64,000 nt of DNA from Capillidium heterosporum (taxonomy: Eukaryota > Entomophthoromycota > Entomophthoromycetes > Entomophthorales > Capillidiaceae), in assembly GCA_016630905.1 (NCBI GenBank), contig WBMQ01000001.1:2728001-2792000 (forward strand), read 5' to 3'. A program made the position numbers and the translations under genes. Each line of letters starts with the position of its first letter. The first letter of the stretch is position 1. The notes under the pieces were generated by a model. The model did not search any database, was not told the origin of the DNA, and was given only the letters and a program-made list of their open reading frames with translations. Below, one piece after another: positions 12,754 to 25,842 of the stretch.

Positions 12754-13003
12754 CTAAAAGAAGTTTTCCATGATGTAATCCACCAAACTACTTCGGTCAG
12801 TTGTAATGAAATGCTCAATCAACCTAGCCTTATAACCTTAATAAAAGCTCTCTGGTAAAGCTTTCTCCTGTTGTACCAACTCCCAAGCAATTGCATTCTA
12901 AAACATGGCTCACTGTTGTACAACAAATTCATTTCAATGGCTTCTAGTAAATTAATATATGCGCTCAAATGTCTATGCTTTAAATCTGCACGTAATGCCA
13001 AAT
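12754..13003 (-). pseudogene. Exon-like coding fragment of unknown family
   Basis: After an acceptor-like TTTTAG, the minus strand reads LALRADLKHRHLSAYINLLE with a plausible amphipathic helical pattern. In another frame it continues AIAWELVQQEKALPESFY, a TAA, then GYKARLIEHFITTDRSSLVD and YIMENFF before a TAG. The composition looks coding, and the pieces suggest the C-terminal end of a helical-repeat protein. RFC2 starts 94 bases upstream on the same strand, so a full gene cannot fit. I do not recognise the family. It is either a relic or a coincidence. Confidence 0.25.
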
Positions 13004-13096
13004 CTAAAATTTACAAATATTCTTATTTCAAAATATGGGACAATTATACAAGCCACAAACTACTATTTTTAAAATGGAAGTGTCTGATAGATGGAA

Positions 13097-14272
13097 TCAG
13101 AAGAACCTAAGCCTACAGATCTTAGCCAACAGACCAGCAAACTGAATTTGCGTTACCAAACCGTCTAAAATCTTGACAGTGGCACCTACCGATCTCCTAC
13201 AAAAATCCAAAAGCAGCATAAATACCAAACTCAAATTCTATAAATGATTTACCTAAATGATACCAACTTTGATATCCTCGTTCACTTCTAAATACTTACT
13301 TATTCTAAACATGGTGGTGATGATATCCAATCCTGAATATCCAAGTCCCCACATGACGTTCAAAGACTCTACCGCTTCTGACAACTTACCGTTGACCGCT
13401 GATAGAATAATTTCCTTGATAACTAATGGATGGGGTTGATCACATACCTTGAACACATTTTCAGGGTTGATCATGTTGAAACCGTAGTAAGTAGATTGTA
13501 AATTGTTGATAGCTTGTCTCAAATCACCATCAGCCGTAAAGACTAAAGCTTCTAAGCCTTCAGCGTTGAAAGGTACGTTTTCAAATTGAGCTATCTCGCG
13601 AATACGTTTCACTACTTCCATGTCACTCAACTTAGTGTAGTTCAACTTGGCACAGCGGGATTGGATAGGTTCAATCAATTTGGTACTCAGGTTACAAGCT
13701 AATACGAACCGAGTGGTAGGTGCAAACTTCTCCATTATACGTCGTAAAGCTTGTTGAGCTCCATTGACCATGCTGTCAGCCTCATCTAAGATGACTATCT
13801 TGTGCTGACCTGGGGAAAGTTTAACTGCTTTCTGGGCAAACTGCTTGATACGAGTTCTTATAACTTCTATACCTCTATTATTTTTATTAAAATTAGATTA
13901 AATTTTTAGTTACCGGTCGTCGGAAGCGTTTAATTCTAATACTGCTTCGTTGTAACTATTTCCTAACAGTTGTCGAGCTAGACATAGGACACTAGTAGTC
14001 TTTCCTATACCAGGTGCTCCCTATCAATATAAAATAAAATTTTATTAGACTAAATTAAAACTAAAGCTTACCGATAAGATCAAGTTACACATGTTGCCTT
14101 GCTTGGCAATTACTTTTAGTCTTCCCACGATATCGTCGTTACCAACGATTTCATCTAAATATACGGGCCTATACTTTTCTACCCTATTGAACGTTAGGAA
14201 TACCTACGACTTTAGTTATATTTACCAAGGGATACTATCATCTGAACTGTTCTTTTTAGCTGGGTTCGACAT
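13097..14272 (-). CDS. RFC2: Replication factor C subunit, human RFC2 / yeast Rfc4 type
   Basis: AAA+ clamp-loader subunit that helps load PCNA onto primed DNA. Exon 1 is tiny ([16 protein letters not shown]) and joins [16 protein letters not shown]. Walker A is GAPGIGKTT, Walker [10 protein letters not shown], then [14 protein letters not shown] and the SRC motif [30 protein letters not shown] is diagnostic of the human RFC2 orthologue. The last junction is odd. The exon reads IKVGII then TAG at 13253-13255, immediately followed by a canonical intron (GTAAAT...TTTTTGTAG). Skipping the T of that TAG gives [14 protein letters not shown] and the length found in human RFC2. A different donor-acceptor pair (GTATCA...CGGTAG) keeps frame without a shift but drops about seven residues. 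The C-terminus is [15 protein letters not shown]. Confidence 0.93.
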
Positions 14273-15285
14273 GCTCTGTACTGTTCTGTTAAACTTTTGA
14301 GAGGTAAAGGTTTTTGACTGGTTCGAAGCAAAGTTAAGTTCTTTCTCAATTTGGGATGACATAAACAGAGTACTTTGCGTAAAAGCAGAAAGACACCTAT
14401 AATAGCCAATATTTTAATTTATAAAGATAAGGGGATGGTACTACAACCTATAGCAAATAGCAATAAGAGCGTGTATCCTTGCTATGCATGGCTCAAGCTT
14501 TAGTTATATTAACGGCAGGAAAGGGTATCTTGTAAATTATTAAAAAGTTAATAGGCTTTCATATATATGCTGATATTTCTATTTAGTATAGTAGATGTAG
14601 ATTACATAAACATTTATTAAAATGGAAACTATACAGTTATGAATTATACAGGCTTTTTTATAGAAGTTTATCACTTTTTCGATTTTACAAAGTAGTATAA
14701 TGTAAATGTTGTTATTTTGCAAATTGGTTTGTGCTATTATTTGTATAGGAGCATAGTTGTCTACTTTATTGGCTCATTATAAAGTTTAGTACAACTCAAA
14801 AATGAATTTTTCATCAAATTCGATTAGGAGATTAGATCTATAGAGGTCCTTTTCCTTAAAATCCTTTATAGTATCGTTATGCTTCTTAGTTGAAAATATC
14901 TATAGTTTGCACTACCCAGTGTAACGGTGGGATATGTGTGCATTTGCAAGAACTTACAGCTTTTGTAATGCCAGCAAAGAATTTCGAAGCTAGGCAACAA
15001 TTCGATAAATTTTTGAAAGGAACTTTGATGGTTGGTTGGAATTTGAATAGCGAATCACAGCGAACAAAAGTTGAAAATTTTGCTTCCAAACCATCATAAG
15101 AAAATGTAAACTTGAAAATTTTAGTTTCTCTCTTTCACACGTTGAAATAGTTTTTGTCCTTCAAACCACTCGTGTAAGTACAATTTCAAACATATATTCG
15201 ACTTCGATGCATTCATACAACAAATTGACTAAACATTCTGTTTCAAATAGTGAGGAATTCGTTTTCATTTAAAAACAAATCAATA
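14273..15285. other. Divergent intergenic region and eS12 5' leader
   Basis: The region lies between the divergent RFC2 and eS12 genes. A pyrimidine run near 15124 (TTTCTCTCTTTCAC) is of the kind seen at ribosomal-protein transcription starts. Short ORFs around 14886-15099 occur on both strands and match nothing known. Confidence 0.45.
15174..15250 (+). other. Probable 5' UTR intron of the eS12 gene
   Basis: GTAAGT at 15174 and a TTTCAAATAG acceptor ending at 15250, with GACTAAAC as branch site, lie 36 bases ahead of the start codon. Ribosomal protein genes in fungi often carry leader introns. There is no transcript evidence here. Confidence 0.5.
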
Positions 15286-15763
15286 ATGTCAGCTGAAGGG
15301 TAATTTGAATACATTTCCATTTTTATTAAATTTTCAAAGAAATGATGTGGTACCTACCCAAGAGGTAGAAATCTCTGCCGATGCCGCCCCCCGCGGAAAG
15401 CTCTCCATCGAAGAAGCCTTGCAGGCCGTCTTGAAGCAGGCCCTCGTCACCAGCAACTTGGTCCGCGGTATCCGTGAATGCGCCAAGGTCTTGGACCGTC
15501 GTCAGGCTTCCCTTTGCGTCTTGAACGAAGGTTGTACCGAGCCCGAGTACACCAAGTTGATCGAAGCTCTCTGTGCCGAGCACAACATCAACTTGATCAA
15601 GGTCTCTGATGCCAAGAAGTTGGGTGAGTGGGCTGGTCTCTGCAAGATCGACCGTGAAGGTAACCCCCGTAAGGTTGTCGGTGCCTCCTGTGTCGTTGTT
15701 AAGGAGCTCCAGGCTGATACCGAGGCCTACAATGTCCTTATGGAATACTTCTCGTCCCATTAA
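15286..15763 (+). CDS. RPS12: 40S ribosomal protein eS12 (RPS12)
   Basis: Small-subunit ribosomal protein of the L7Ae superfamily. Exon 1 encodes MSAEG with the codon split; the intron runs GTAATTTG to TTTTCAAAG, and exon 2 resumes [20 protein letters not shown]. The core [20 protein letters not shown] and [16 protein letters not shown] is near-invariant in eS12. The protein is about 143 residues. The coding part is far richer in C-ending codons than its neighbours, as expected for translational codon bias of a very highly expressed gene. Confidence 0.97.
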
Positions 15764-16587
15764 ATTCCATAATTAATGCCCCTATAGTTTTCTTATTAAG
15801 CAGTTAGGATAGTATACTATCTCTTTTTGAAAATATATTTAAAGTTGAATCCAATTAAATTTATTCCTTAAAACTATATCGAATTCCATTGATAATAGTC
15901 ATATGCAAACTAATTATAGTAAGTTTCAATTATGTAGACGATGGTTCCTTCCAGCTAAAGATGTTGTACTGGCAGCCTAAAGTAAATGTCGCCTCTTATC
16001 AAGTGCAACTTCAGTTTTTGACTTTAGAATATAAAAGGCATAAATATAATATTCAACTAGAGTACAAAATTTTAGATTGAACTTGATTTTAACACCGCTA
16101 TAGTAAATTTGGAATCTGAGGATTTACCAGCAGACAGTCGAAAAAATATAGCCATCCCGATAGCTTTATTTCCATCAACCTTAATTTCTAAAAATGGAAA
16201 TATAAAAGTATATGTTATTGCTTTATACATCTAATATTTTAGATAAGATCAATACTGCAAAGTACAAATGAAAGCAACTTTTTATTAGACAGAAGTTGAA
16301 ATCCTTACAATACTATATTTTAGATAGCATACTATAAAATCAATTGTTACAAATTCGCTTGATTATTTCGACCACATATCTGCATACATTGGATCAATTT
16401 CGACCGTATCTTATTAGACTTTGACATTCAGTATATATAGAATAGTATTGAATCTAAAACAATGAATGCCACAGTATACAGTGTTTATGAAATTTAAAAT
16501 CAGTATTTGAAAAAACCACTCAAATATAAATATAACCTAGCCATGCATTTGTAAAATAATTTACTTGGTTGGGAACGTCCCTACAAT
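15764..16587. other. Intergenic between convergent genes
   Basis: AT-rich 3' flank of both eS12 and the CAP gene. A 63-codon frame near 15889 has no recognisable content. Confidence 0.5.
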
Positions 16588-18299
16588 TTATTCATGATCT
16601 ACAGGTACCGTGACGATCTTGCCATCGACTATAGTAGTTTTGAACTGTTCGGGGAGGGCACGTTCCTCGTAGTCGTCCTGCTCCTGCTGGGAAGGGAGAA
16701 GCAAATTGACCTGTGAGGATTTGGCTGTCATGACTTCGACACCCAAGCAGTCTTGGCTCAGATAGGCCTGTAAGCCGTCTGTCTTATCGATAACGATAAT
16801 AGGGGTGGTGCCAAGGATTTGCAACTGACAAGACTGGCTGTTGATGACATCGATACTGGCCATCGCCGTCTCGACAACTACACCGACTTTTTTACAGGAA
16901 TCTATAGCTGTTAGGTTTGTTTTTATATAAAGATACCTAATACGACGGCGTTACACTTGCCTTCGACCTGGACGGTAGTGTTGCTGCAGTTGAATATATA
17001 CACAACCTGCTTCAACTCGGTAGGTTGGACGACAACATTGCCACTCTGGTGGTACTGCACGTTCCACTTGACACCATCTAGGAAGGTCTTGGCTTCCTTG
17101 GCAGGAGGTTGTTGGGTAGCACGGGTAGTGGGGCGCGCTTCATAAAAATTAGAAGCTGGTAAAACTACAAATAGTTACCAGAAGATTTAGCAGGAGGTAC
17201 GACGGTGCTACCTTGGCGCAGTTCAGGGTTCTTGTGGGTCATCTGAGAAGGGTCAACTTTTTTGAGTCCGGAAGTGATGGCAGAGCCTTGGTTGATCGAC
17301 TTGAAGACATCGTTCATATCAATTTCGGCACTGGGAGCGGAAGCGGTAGGTAGGTTGACGGGTGGAGGAGGAGGAGGAGGAGGTAAACCGGGAGCTGAAG
17401 GAGGTGACTTCAGTGAAGAAGGCTTAGGTGGTGGTAATGGGGCTTTACTAGTGGGCTTGGAAGCATTGTTTTCAAGGGCCTTTTCAGCATCCTCGCCCTG
17501 TTAAATTCATTTAGTATGGTATATGAAAAATTAATACGTTGGGGTTCCATGTCAAACCAGTTTTGAAATTCTCTTGGACGTATTGAACCAGGCTCTTCAA
17601 AATGTTGGTAAATGAGTTTGCCCATTCTACATGTGTAGGCTCCCTAGATAAATTTTAATACAATTCAATAATAATGCTTACTTTTCCTTGAACTCCCTAA
17701 TGATCTTAATAGCGTAGAACTGTGCCGAATCTAAATGGTTCTTGACATGGTCAACTGAGTCAGGTTCCTTGAAATTGGTCAGCTTTTATAAGAACAATTA
17801 AAAAGTGACTTACGACAATGACCCAGCCGACCGAAGGAGCTCCATTGGAGACGGTTTTCAGATGGTTTGAGAATTTGGAAGCACGGTTTTCGTCATCAAA
17901 CTGGGAAATGGCATTGACAGCATTTTGGATAGGTTCCCAAACCTTCTGCAAAGTGGTCTGCTGGGACGAGTTTGGCTTTTTGGCCTGACTGGAAAACACC
18001 AGGAACTCCCTATGTTTCTCGAAAAGTTCTTTGACAAGGTTGGAATGCTTGACAACTTCGTCGATATTTAGAGCTTGGGAAGCCTTGACATAGGTTTCGA
18101 CCAACGGCAAAATTTGGCTGTCGAATAGTTGAATGTAAGATGGTAGTTCGGCTTTGGTTTCAGGCTCAGCTTTGGCTTCGACCTTGGGACCACGCTTGGA
18201 TTCGTTAACTTGCTTGCTGAAGGACAAATCTTCCAAACGCGAGGTGGCTACCTCAAGTCTCTTTAAAAGTGCGGCTAGGCTTGAACTCTGTTCTGACAT
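16588..18299 (-). CDS. CAP1: Adenylyl cyclase-associated protein (CAP/Srv2)
   Basis: Actin-monomer recycling protein that also binds adenylyl cyclase. Domains in order: an N-terminal coiled-coil oligomerisation motif (LLKRLEVATSRLEDL), the helical folded domain (LPSYIQLFDSQILPLVETYV; SVGWVIV; HLDSAQFYAIKIIREFKEK; WANSFTNILKSLVQYVQENF), the proline-rich tract (PPPPPPPPVNLP), a WH2-like segment, and the C-terminal beta-helix CARP domain ending ERALPEQFKTTIVDGKIVTV. About six exons with canonical introns; frame holds throughout. The length, about 500 residues, is normal. Confidence 0.95.
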
Positions 18300-19095
18300 T
18301 TTCTCTGGTAAGCTGTAAGGGCTGTGAACTGTGGCAATTCAATTTATTGGGGCGACAACGCCTAAAGATTTAACTGGTTCCAATTAGTCCGAGAATTTAT
18401 GACAAGCCATTAAGTGAATCGACTTATTAGGTGGGGAGTTTTTAGAATTGAGAGGTCAAGATTCTTGATACATTTCCCTAAGCTTGGTCTTTATGGATAA
18501 AGCAGGTATACTCATACCCAAGATTCTTTTGCCATAATGTATCATTACTTTTGAACATACCAAGGTCGTTTTATTTACTAGAGCTGTAAGCTTATAGAGG
18601 TTCCAGAAAATTTGAATGCTAAAGTTTCAAATTAGCTGTGTTATAGTATAGTTTTATGTATTGGCTAAGAGGCAGTAAATTTGGAATTTTTACAACTTTG
18701 TTTCTGGAATATCGCTACAAATAAGCAGCCTTTATATATATTTAACTACAAACTAACATTTGATAAATTTGCACAGCTACATTCTATATTTCACCAAAAG
18801 ATTGTTATGAAATTAACACATTCAAAGAATGGAGTACTCGTATCATTTAATAGCTAAAGTTCATATAATTCAATTGCGAACTGTTGTATCCATATTTGAT
18901 ATTTACTACTGACAAAAATACTTGGTTTCTTTAAGAAAAGGTCTACGCTATTTAATTGTATCTAAAAACTGATTCCAACTCTGATTACGATACCAAAGTT
19001 ATTTGATTGGTAAATCTTTGAATTTGAGCTGATATAAAATTCTTTGGGGGTTTTGGACTGCTTCAAAATATCTTTATTTCAAAGAATTTATAGAG
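18300..19095. other. Divergent intergenic region (CAP / MetAP2)
   Basis: AT-rich, holding both promoters. No clear element was recognised. Confidence 0.5.
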
Positions 19096-20782
<1,687 letters not shown>

Positions 20783-21439
20783 TTATTAAAGAGAGTTATC
20801 ACCAACATATTTTTTGTAAAGTGCAAGCTGATTTCTTTGGGACAGTTTGTAAAGATGTTTTCAATACTAACAGTTTAAAATGTCATTTAGCTGATTGTAC
20901 AGATAAGCCAATTGAATTTGAAGTCAAAAGCTACTTTTAAAATTTGATATATTGGTACCCTCATATATATAAACCTATCCTAATTGCGTTCTATTGATCT
21001 TGAGAATACTAAACTATTCCAGTACAATCTCTTATAACGTCATTGTACTAGTATACTGACACGATTAAAATATTTTATGGTTGGTTTATTTACAGTGGCT
21101 TTATTATGTAATTTTGTTTATACTTTGCATCGACTTTAAAGTATATATAAAATATGTAACAGACTAATTTAATTTCTAAATGAGTCTTTGTACTAAATAA
21201 GGTAACATTGATTTGATGATGGTTATTTTGCCAAGTCTATATGGTACCTTATTGTAGTCAATAGAGACTAAGCTTTAGAGCTTTATTGGGTTTATAGTAA
21301 CTAATATATTTGAAGGGCAAATTTAATGACGAGTTACACGTATCTACGAAGCAGAGATACCCTACATAACTTGAAATCGATATAAATTGTTGAGGATTTT
21401 CATCTTTACAACATTTTTATTTAGAAGCAACAAGGTAAA
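20783..21439. other. Intergenic between MetAP2 and its decayed copy
   Basis: AT-rich with no feature seen. It probably corresponds to the original flank duplicated with the gene. Confidence 0.45.
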
Positions 21440-22735
21440 GATAGCAACTGTAGGCGAAACTAGTCAGATCCAGATTCAAACTGAAAATTTGAACCAAAAA
21501 GTTGATGAGAATGGTTTCGGCAGTATGGACACTAAAGCTAAACCAGGTAATACAGTTATAACCAAGAAGTAATTAAAAGTAATTAGTTGAAAATACCAAA
21601 GTTGAACCTTAAAATGAAGAATATCAAGTTGTACTCTAAGTTATGTCGTTCAGCTGAGATTCATTGCCAAATCCATAGCTACGCTCGTAAAATTGCTAAA
21701 TCCAGAGTATCTTTGTTTGAGCTATGTCAGGTCATTAATAACAGGACCCGTAGCTTTCCCAAGACAAAAAATCGCAAGTCAGGGATCACTTTCCAAGCTG
21801 GAGCTTCGTTAAGCCACTATGCCATCTACTATACCTCCACTCCTGCTTCTGAGGATAGGCTCATGTTGAAGCAGAACGGTATGCTCAAGATCGACTTTGT
21901 GGTGCATGTCGATGGTAGGATCACTAGCTTGGTGTTTATAATTGCTTTCAATAAAAACACACCCTCCTGTTGAAGGCTGTAAAGCAAGCCAACTACGGCA
22001 GTATCAAAGTAGGCATATTTCTTTGAGATGATATTGTTAACCAAGCCACCTGGGTTTCGAGTATATGATGTTGGTACAGCCATGCAAGAGGTCTTGGAGA
22101 GCTACAAGGTCGAGTTTGATAGTAGAGCATATCCAAATATACATTTTACAAGTTACTTTTACTAGCCTCTTGTGCCTAGTTCAATCGATCAAAAACCTAG
22201 GTAGGTACTCAATGGGCTAGTATAAGTACTGCAGTGGTAAATCAGCATTAATATATAATAACAGAGACCAAACCAAAGTGAATATAAAAGATGTGTACGT
22301 CATCAACACCTATGGTTCCACTGGTAGCGGTCGGGTCTGTAAAACTGAAGGCAATTTCTACTACACTTTCAAGATGGGAATAAACCTATCATAGTTTTAT
22401 AACATCTTTCTTTTAAACATGTCCTAACTTGAACTTTTGTTCAACTTTACTAAAAATGTTAAGCGTAAAGCTGCTGCAGATAATCAAAAAATAATCGGAC
22501 CTTGCTCTTCTGCATAGGGACTTGAATTGTATTAGTTTCGCTAACTACCTACTCTCTTTAAAATATCTGGCTATATTGAGTGTTCTAGAAGTCTACTCAC
22601 CTGTAGCCGATGTCATAGGCTCTTACATTACCCAGTTTAGTATTGTATACTGTCGAGTCCTTCTATTAAAGAAGTAGCTTTACTGACAAACATTTTGATT
22701 GATTTTTTGCAATCAGGTGCTAGCCAAGGGAAACA
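21440..22735 (+). pseudogene. Degenerate tandem duplicate of methionine aminopeptidase 2
   Basis: Collinear with the intact MetAP2 gene upstream. LCRSAEIHCQIHSYARKIAK, KSGITFQAGASLSHYAIYYT, LKQNGMLKIDFVVHVDGRIT, then further on DVYVINTYGSTGSGR and VADVIGSYITQF match it in order. Introns sit at the same places, including the first (GTAATACAG...), so this was a DNA-level tandem duplication and not a retrocopy. The Asp of RIIDSAF is replaced (RITSLVF), which removes a metal ligand, and the later exons lie in broken frames. The acidic/Lys-rich exons are mostly lost. Confidence 0.88.
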
Positions 22736-23446
22736 GCTATTAAATTAAACCAAATTAAATTTTCAATAAAAATATATTTGATTTCTGCAACTGATTTTGC
22801 AAAAGTTTATTCTTTTATAATATCAAACAAGCAACTATATTTATGATTGCTTGGACCGGAAATCTTGAAACTACTTTTTGAACTTTGGAAGGATATACTT
22901 TTATCCACTAACAAAAGTAATAGAGCCTGGATGCTTATTCAATTCAGTAAAGTACATACTATTTACCTACCATCACGCTCGACATTTAGTAAGAAGCAAC
23001 AACTTTACACATAGCTCCAAGTGCTCGTTGATATTGCAGTTCAACTCAATGATCTTGCTTCAGCTGATCGTCTTTCGAAAATGCAAAGGTAGACTTGCTA
23101 GAACCTTTGACTAGTAAATCAGATAACTTGAATTGTGGCTTAAGCTCGCCAGTTTGTTACTGTAGTCCAAGTCTCTTAAAGCTTCGACTCAATTCAGTAC
23201 ATGTGAATTTCAAAATTTCAAAACAAAGGATATTGTCATGGTTTCAATAACATCAATACTTAATATAAATGCTTTTAACCTCTTCAAAGCTGGAAAGGTT
23301 GCTAGTGTTGTTAATCCAACATACTTAAATTGCTCAATTTTATTAGTCTTCTAGCCAATAAAATTAGAAAACCAACTTCTGAGGTAAACTATTATAAAAG
23401 ATATGGGTACAGGAAATGCGTACCAACTTTAATTGTTCATTCAAAC
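22736..23446. other. Intergenic between MetAP2 relic and RFC4
   Basis: AT-rich. A 78-codon frame at 22878 has no recognisable content. Confidence 0.45.
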
Positions 23447-24799
23447 TTAAGATTCCTGTACGATCTGTGAGGTCTTAATGACAAAACTCAGCAGTTGTAG
23501 GAACTCCTCACCACCGTCACACAAGTTCCTATCGCAGGTAGCTGCCAAACAAGCTATTTTAGCCTTCTGAATCTCACTTAGATCCTCCAAAGCCAAGGTG
23601 TAATCCAATAGCTACGTATCTTAAAATCAACAACTCTTTTATAAAAAGTTAAATGTACCTGGTTTAGTATAGCGTCGGCTGCATATCCTTTGTTTAAAGT
23701 GACACTCAACTGATCCATAACCGAAAGGTTGGAATTGATAGCTATAGATTCGCTAAGGTCCTCGATCAAGCTTTCCGGTACAATTCCTGAGATCTCGTAC
23801 ACCGTGTTCAGGGATAGGTGCTTGTCTACTTTGAACTGGGTTGCCGATTGGGTCATCATGATGCCCTTCCTAAGGTCTCCGTTGCAGATCTTGACTAGAA
23901 GTTCAATGGCCTAATGTGTTTACTGCAGTCAGTTTACAATCCTTTGGCTTTGTGTGGTTTAAAAAATGAAAAATTACCGGTTGATCGTAGGTGATATTCT
24001 CCTGCTGACAGATATACTTGATACGGTTGATACAGAACTCTTGTTGAATAGGCTTAAATCGGAATTTGGCGCACCTGGAAGCTAAAGGTTCGATAATCCT
24101 AAATTTTAAAATAAAAAACTCGGTTATTTCAAAATTTACATGTGTATACCCTTTACCTAGTTACATAGTTGCATATGAGGCAGAATCGAGTCGACTTTGC
24201 ATAGGTTTCCATGGTACGACGTAGAGCTGCTTGGGCATCCGAAGTTAAGGAATCGGCCTCATCCAAAATAATCAACTTGTAAGGGGGTAGGTCCGAACTA
24301 AACTCAGTAAATATATATATAAATATAGATGGGTTACCTAGTATTAGCTAGAGCTATCCTGGCGAAATTTTTAACCTTCTCACGGATAACACTAATACCT
24401 CGCTCATCACTCGCATTCAATTCTAAAACTCGGTTACGGTAATGTTCAGGACTAACGTTTATTTCAAAATTGGTAAATGAAAAGATGGGAAATGGTATTA
24501 CGTAAAAAGTTCTTTGGATAATGCTAAAATTGAACTGGTTTTTCCTGTTCCTGGAGGTCCATAGAACAGTAAGTGAGGTAACTAATGGGTATAAGAGAAA
24601 GTTGATGGTGGCTTTTACTTTACATTTTTAGAGGTTAAGGAATGCTTGAGTACGCGAACCGATTCATCTTGAGCTGTAACTTGGTCTAAACTTTGAGGTC
24701 GACTTCAAAATACATAAAAGTTGAGATGAGTTGGATGATTAAATTGAAACTTTACTATTTCTCTACCCAGGGTAAGTTTTTCAAATTTGAATCGGTCAT
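23447..24799 (-). CDS. RFC4: Replication factor C subunit, human RFC4 / yeast Rfc2 type
   Basis: AAA+ subunit of the PCNA clamp loader. It starts [23 protein letters not shown]. Walker A is [11 protein letters not shown], followed by [12 protein letters not shown] and Walker [31 protein letters not shown] and [21 protein letters not shown] are diagnostic of this paralogue. The C-terminal collar ends [32 protein letters not shown]. About eight exons, all joined in frame with canonical introns, giving around 340 residues. It lies 9.2 kb from RFC2 on the same strand, but other genes intervene. Confidence 0.95.
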
Positions 24800-25842
24800 C
24801 ACTTCAATTTTCGGTTGGTGTTGGAGGGTATAAGCTGATCTTTATTGAATAGGTGAACTTCAAAAAAGTTTACAACAGGCTTTGGGAATTGAATCTGACG
24901 TAAAAGCATATTTTTCATTGGATGAAAAAAGCTGATTAGTTTTGAATCAATCAACTCAAAGTTGATTTTCACTGAGCATATTGGGCTGAATATAACTTTT
25001 ACACTTGAAATTGACAGGAATGAAACGAGAATCAAATGGAATGTAAAAAGCTTTAGAGATGTGAGAAAGGTTACTGAATGAGTTTAATAGATAAGCCAGG
25101 TAACGATTTTTCTCTAAAATAAATTTGTTGGTTTATTTCAGCTTTTGATTAATTGTTAATTTTGTTCATTTAATAAATTCAATATAGGTATATATTTAAG
25201 CCATTAATTTCATTTAGATGAATAGCTCAAGTAAAGAACTTTTTAATCCTTTTGCTTTATTACTTCTTTAAACTTTTTGTTGGAATGCTAAGGTATTATT
25301 TATTTTCGATAGCTCAAGTTTATCCTTTATAATTAAGAATGGCGGTAGTTCGTATACTATTGATTATATATGAGGCAGATTTTAAACGGTGGGCTTTATG
25401 CTGATAAATAGTAGAATTTGGATTACAATGATTAAAGTTGGTGAAATTAAGTGACTTTTTTGTGCGAAAAGTATTAAGATTAGATTAATTATATACTTTG
25501 AAGGTTGTAGTAGTAAATTGAATTGAGCACTGAAAAGTACACTTGGGTAAACAGTTGGAAGTTTATTACATTTGATATCTCACTGTTCTGTTATCAACTA
25601 CCGAACTAAATTTCGCTCGAAATTCAGCAGCCTTCATACCCTTATTTCATTTATAGGTAAAAGTCAATTTTTCTTTATACATTATTTATTAAACTAAAAA
25701 TCAGCTATATAAAATAGGTCTTTTTATAGTTAAATTGAATATCAAAATATGTCTTATTATTATCTATAGAAATATAGAATCCTAAACTGCTATTTTACAA
25801 TATCTTTATTATATAAACAAAACAACACATATCTAGCAAAAT
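24800..25842. other. Intergenic, AT-rich
   Basis: The stretch holds the RFC4 upstream region and the 3' flank of tyrosinase 1. No supported feature. Confidence 0.5.

Noticed and set aside
15326-15760. 144-codon minus-strand frame opposite eS12
   Set aside because: Shadow of a GC-rich, codon-biased gene that lacks stops on the other strand.
23447-24799. RFC2 and RFC4 proximity as a functional cluster
   Set aside because: They are 9 kb apart with unrelated genes between them and separate promoters; shared strand alone is weak evidence.
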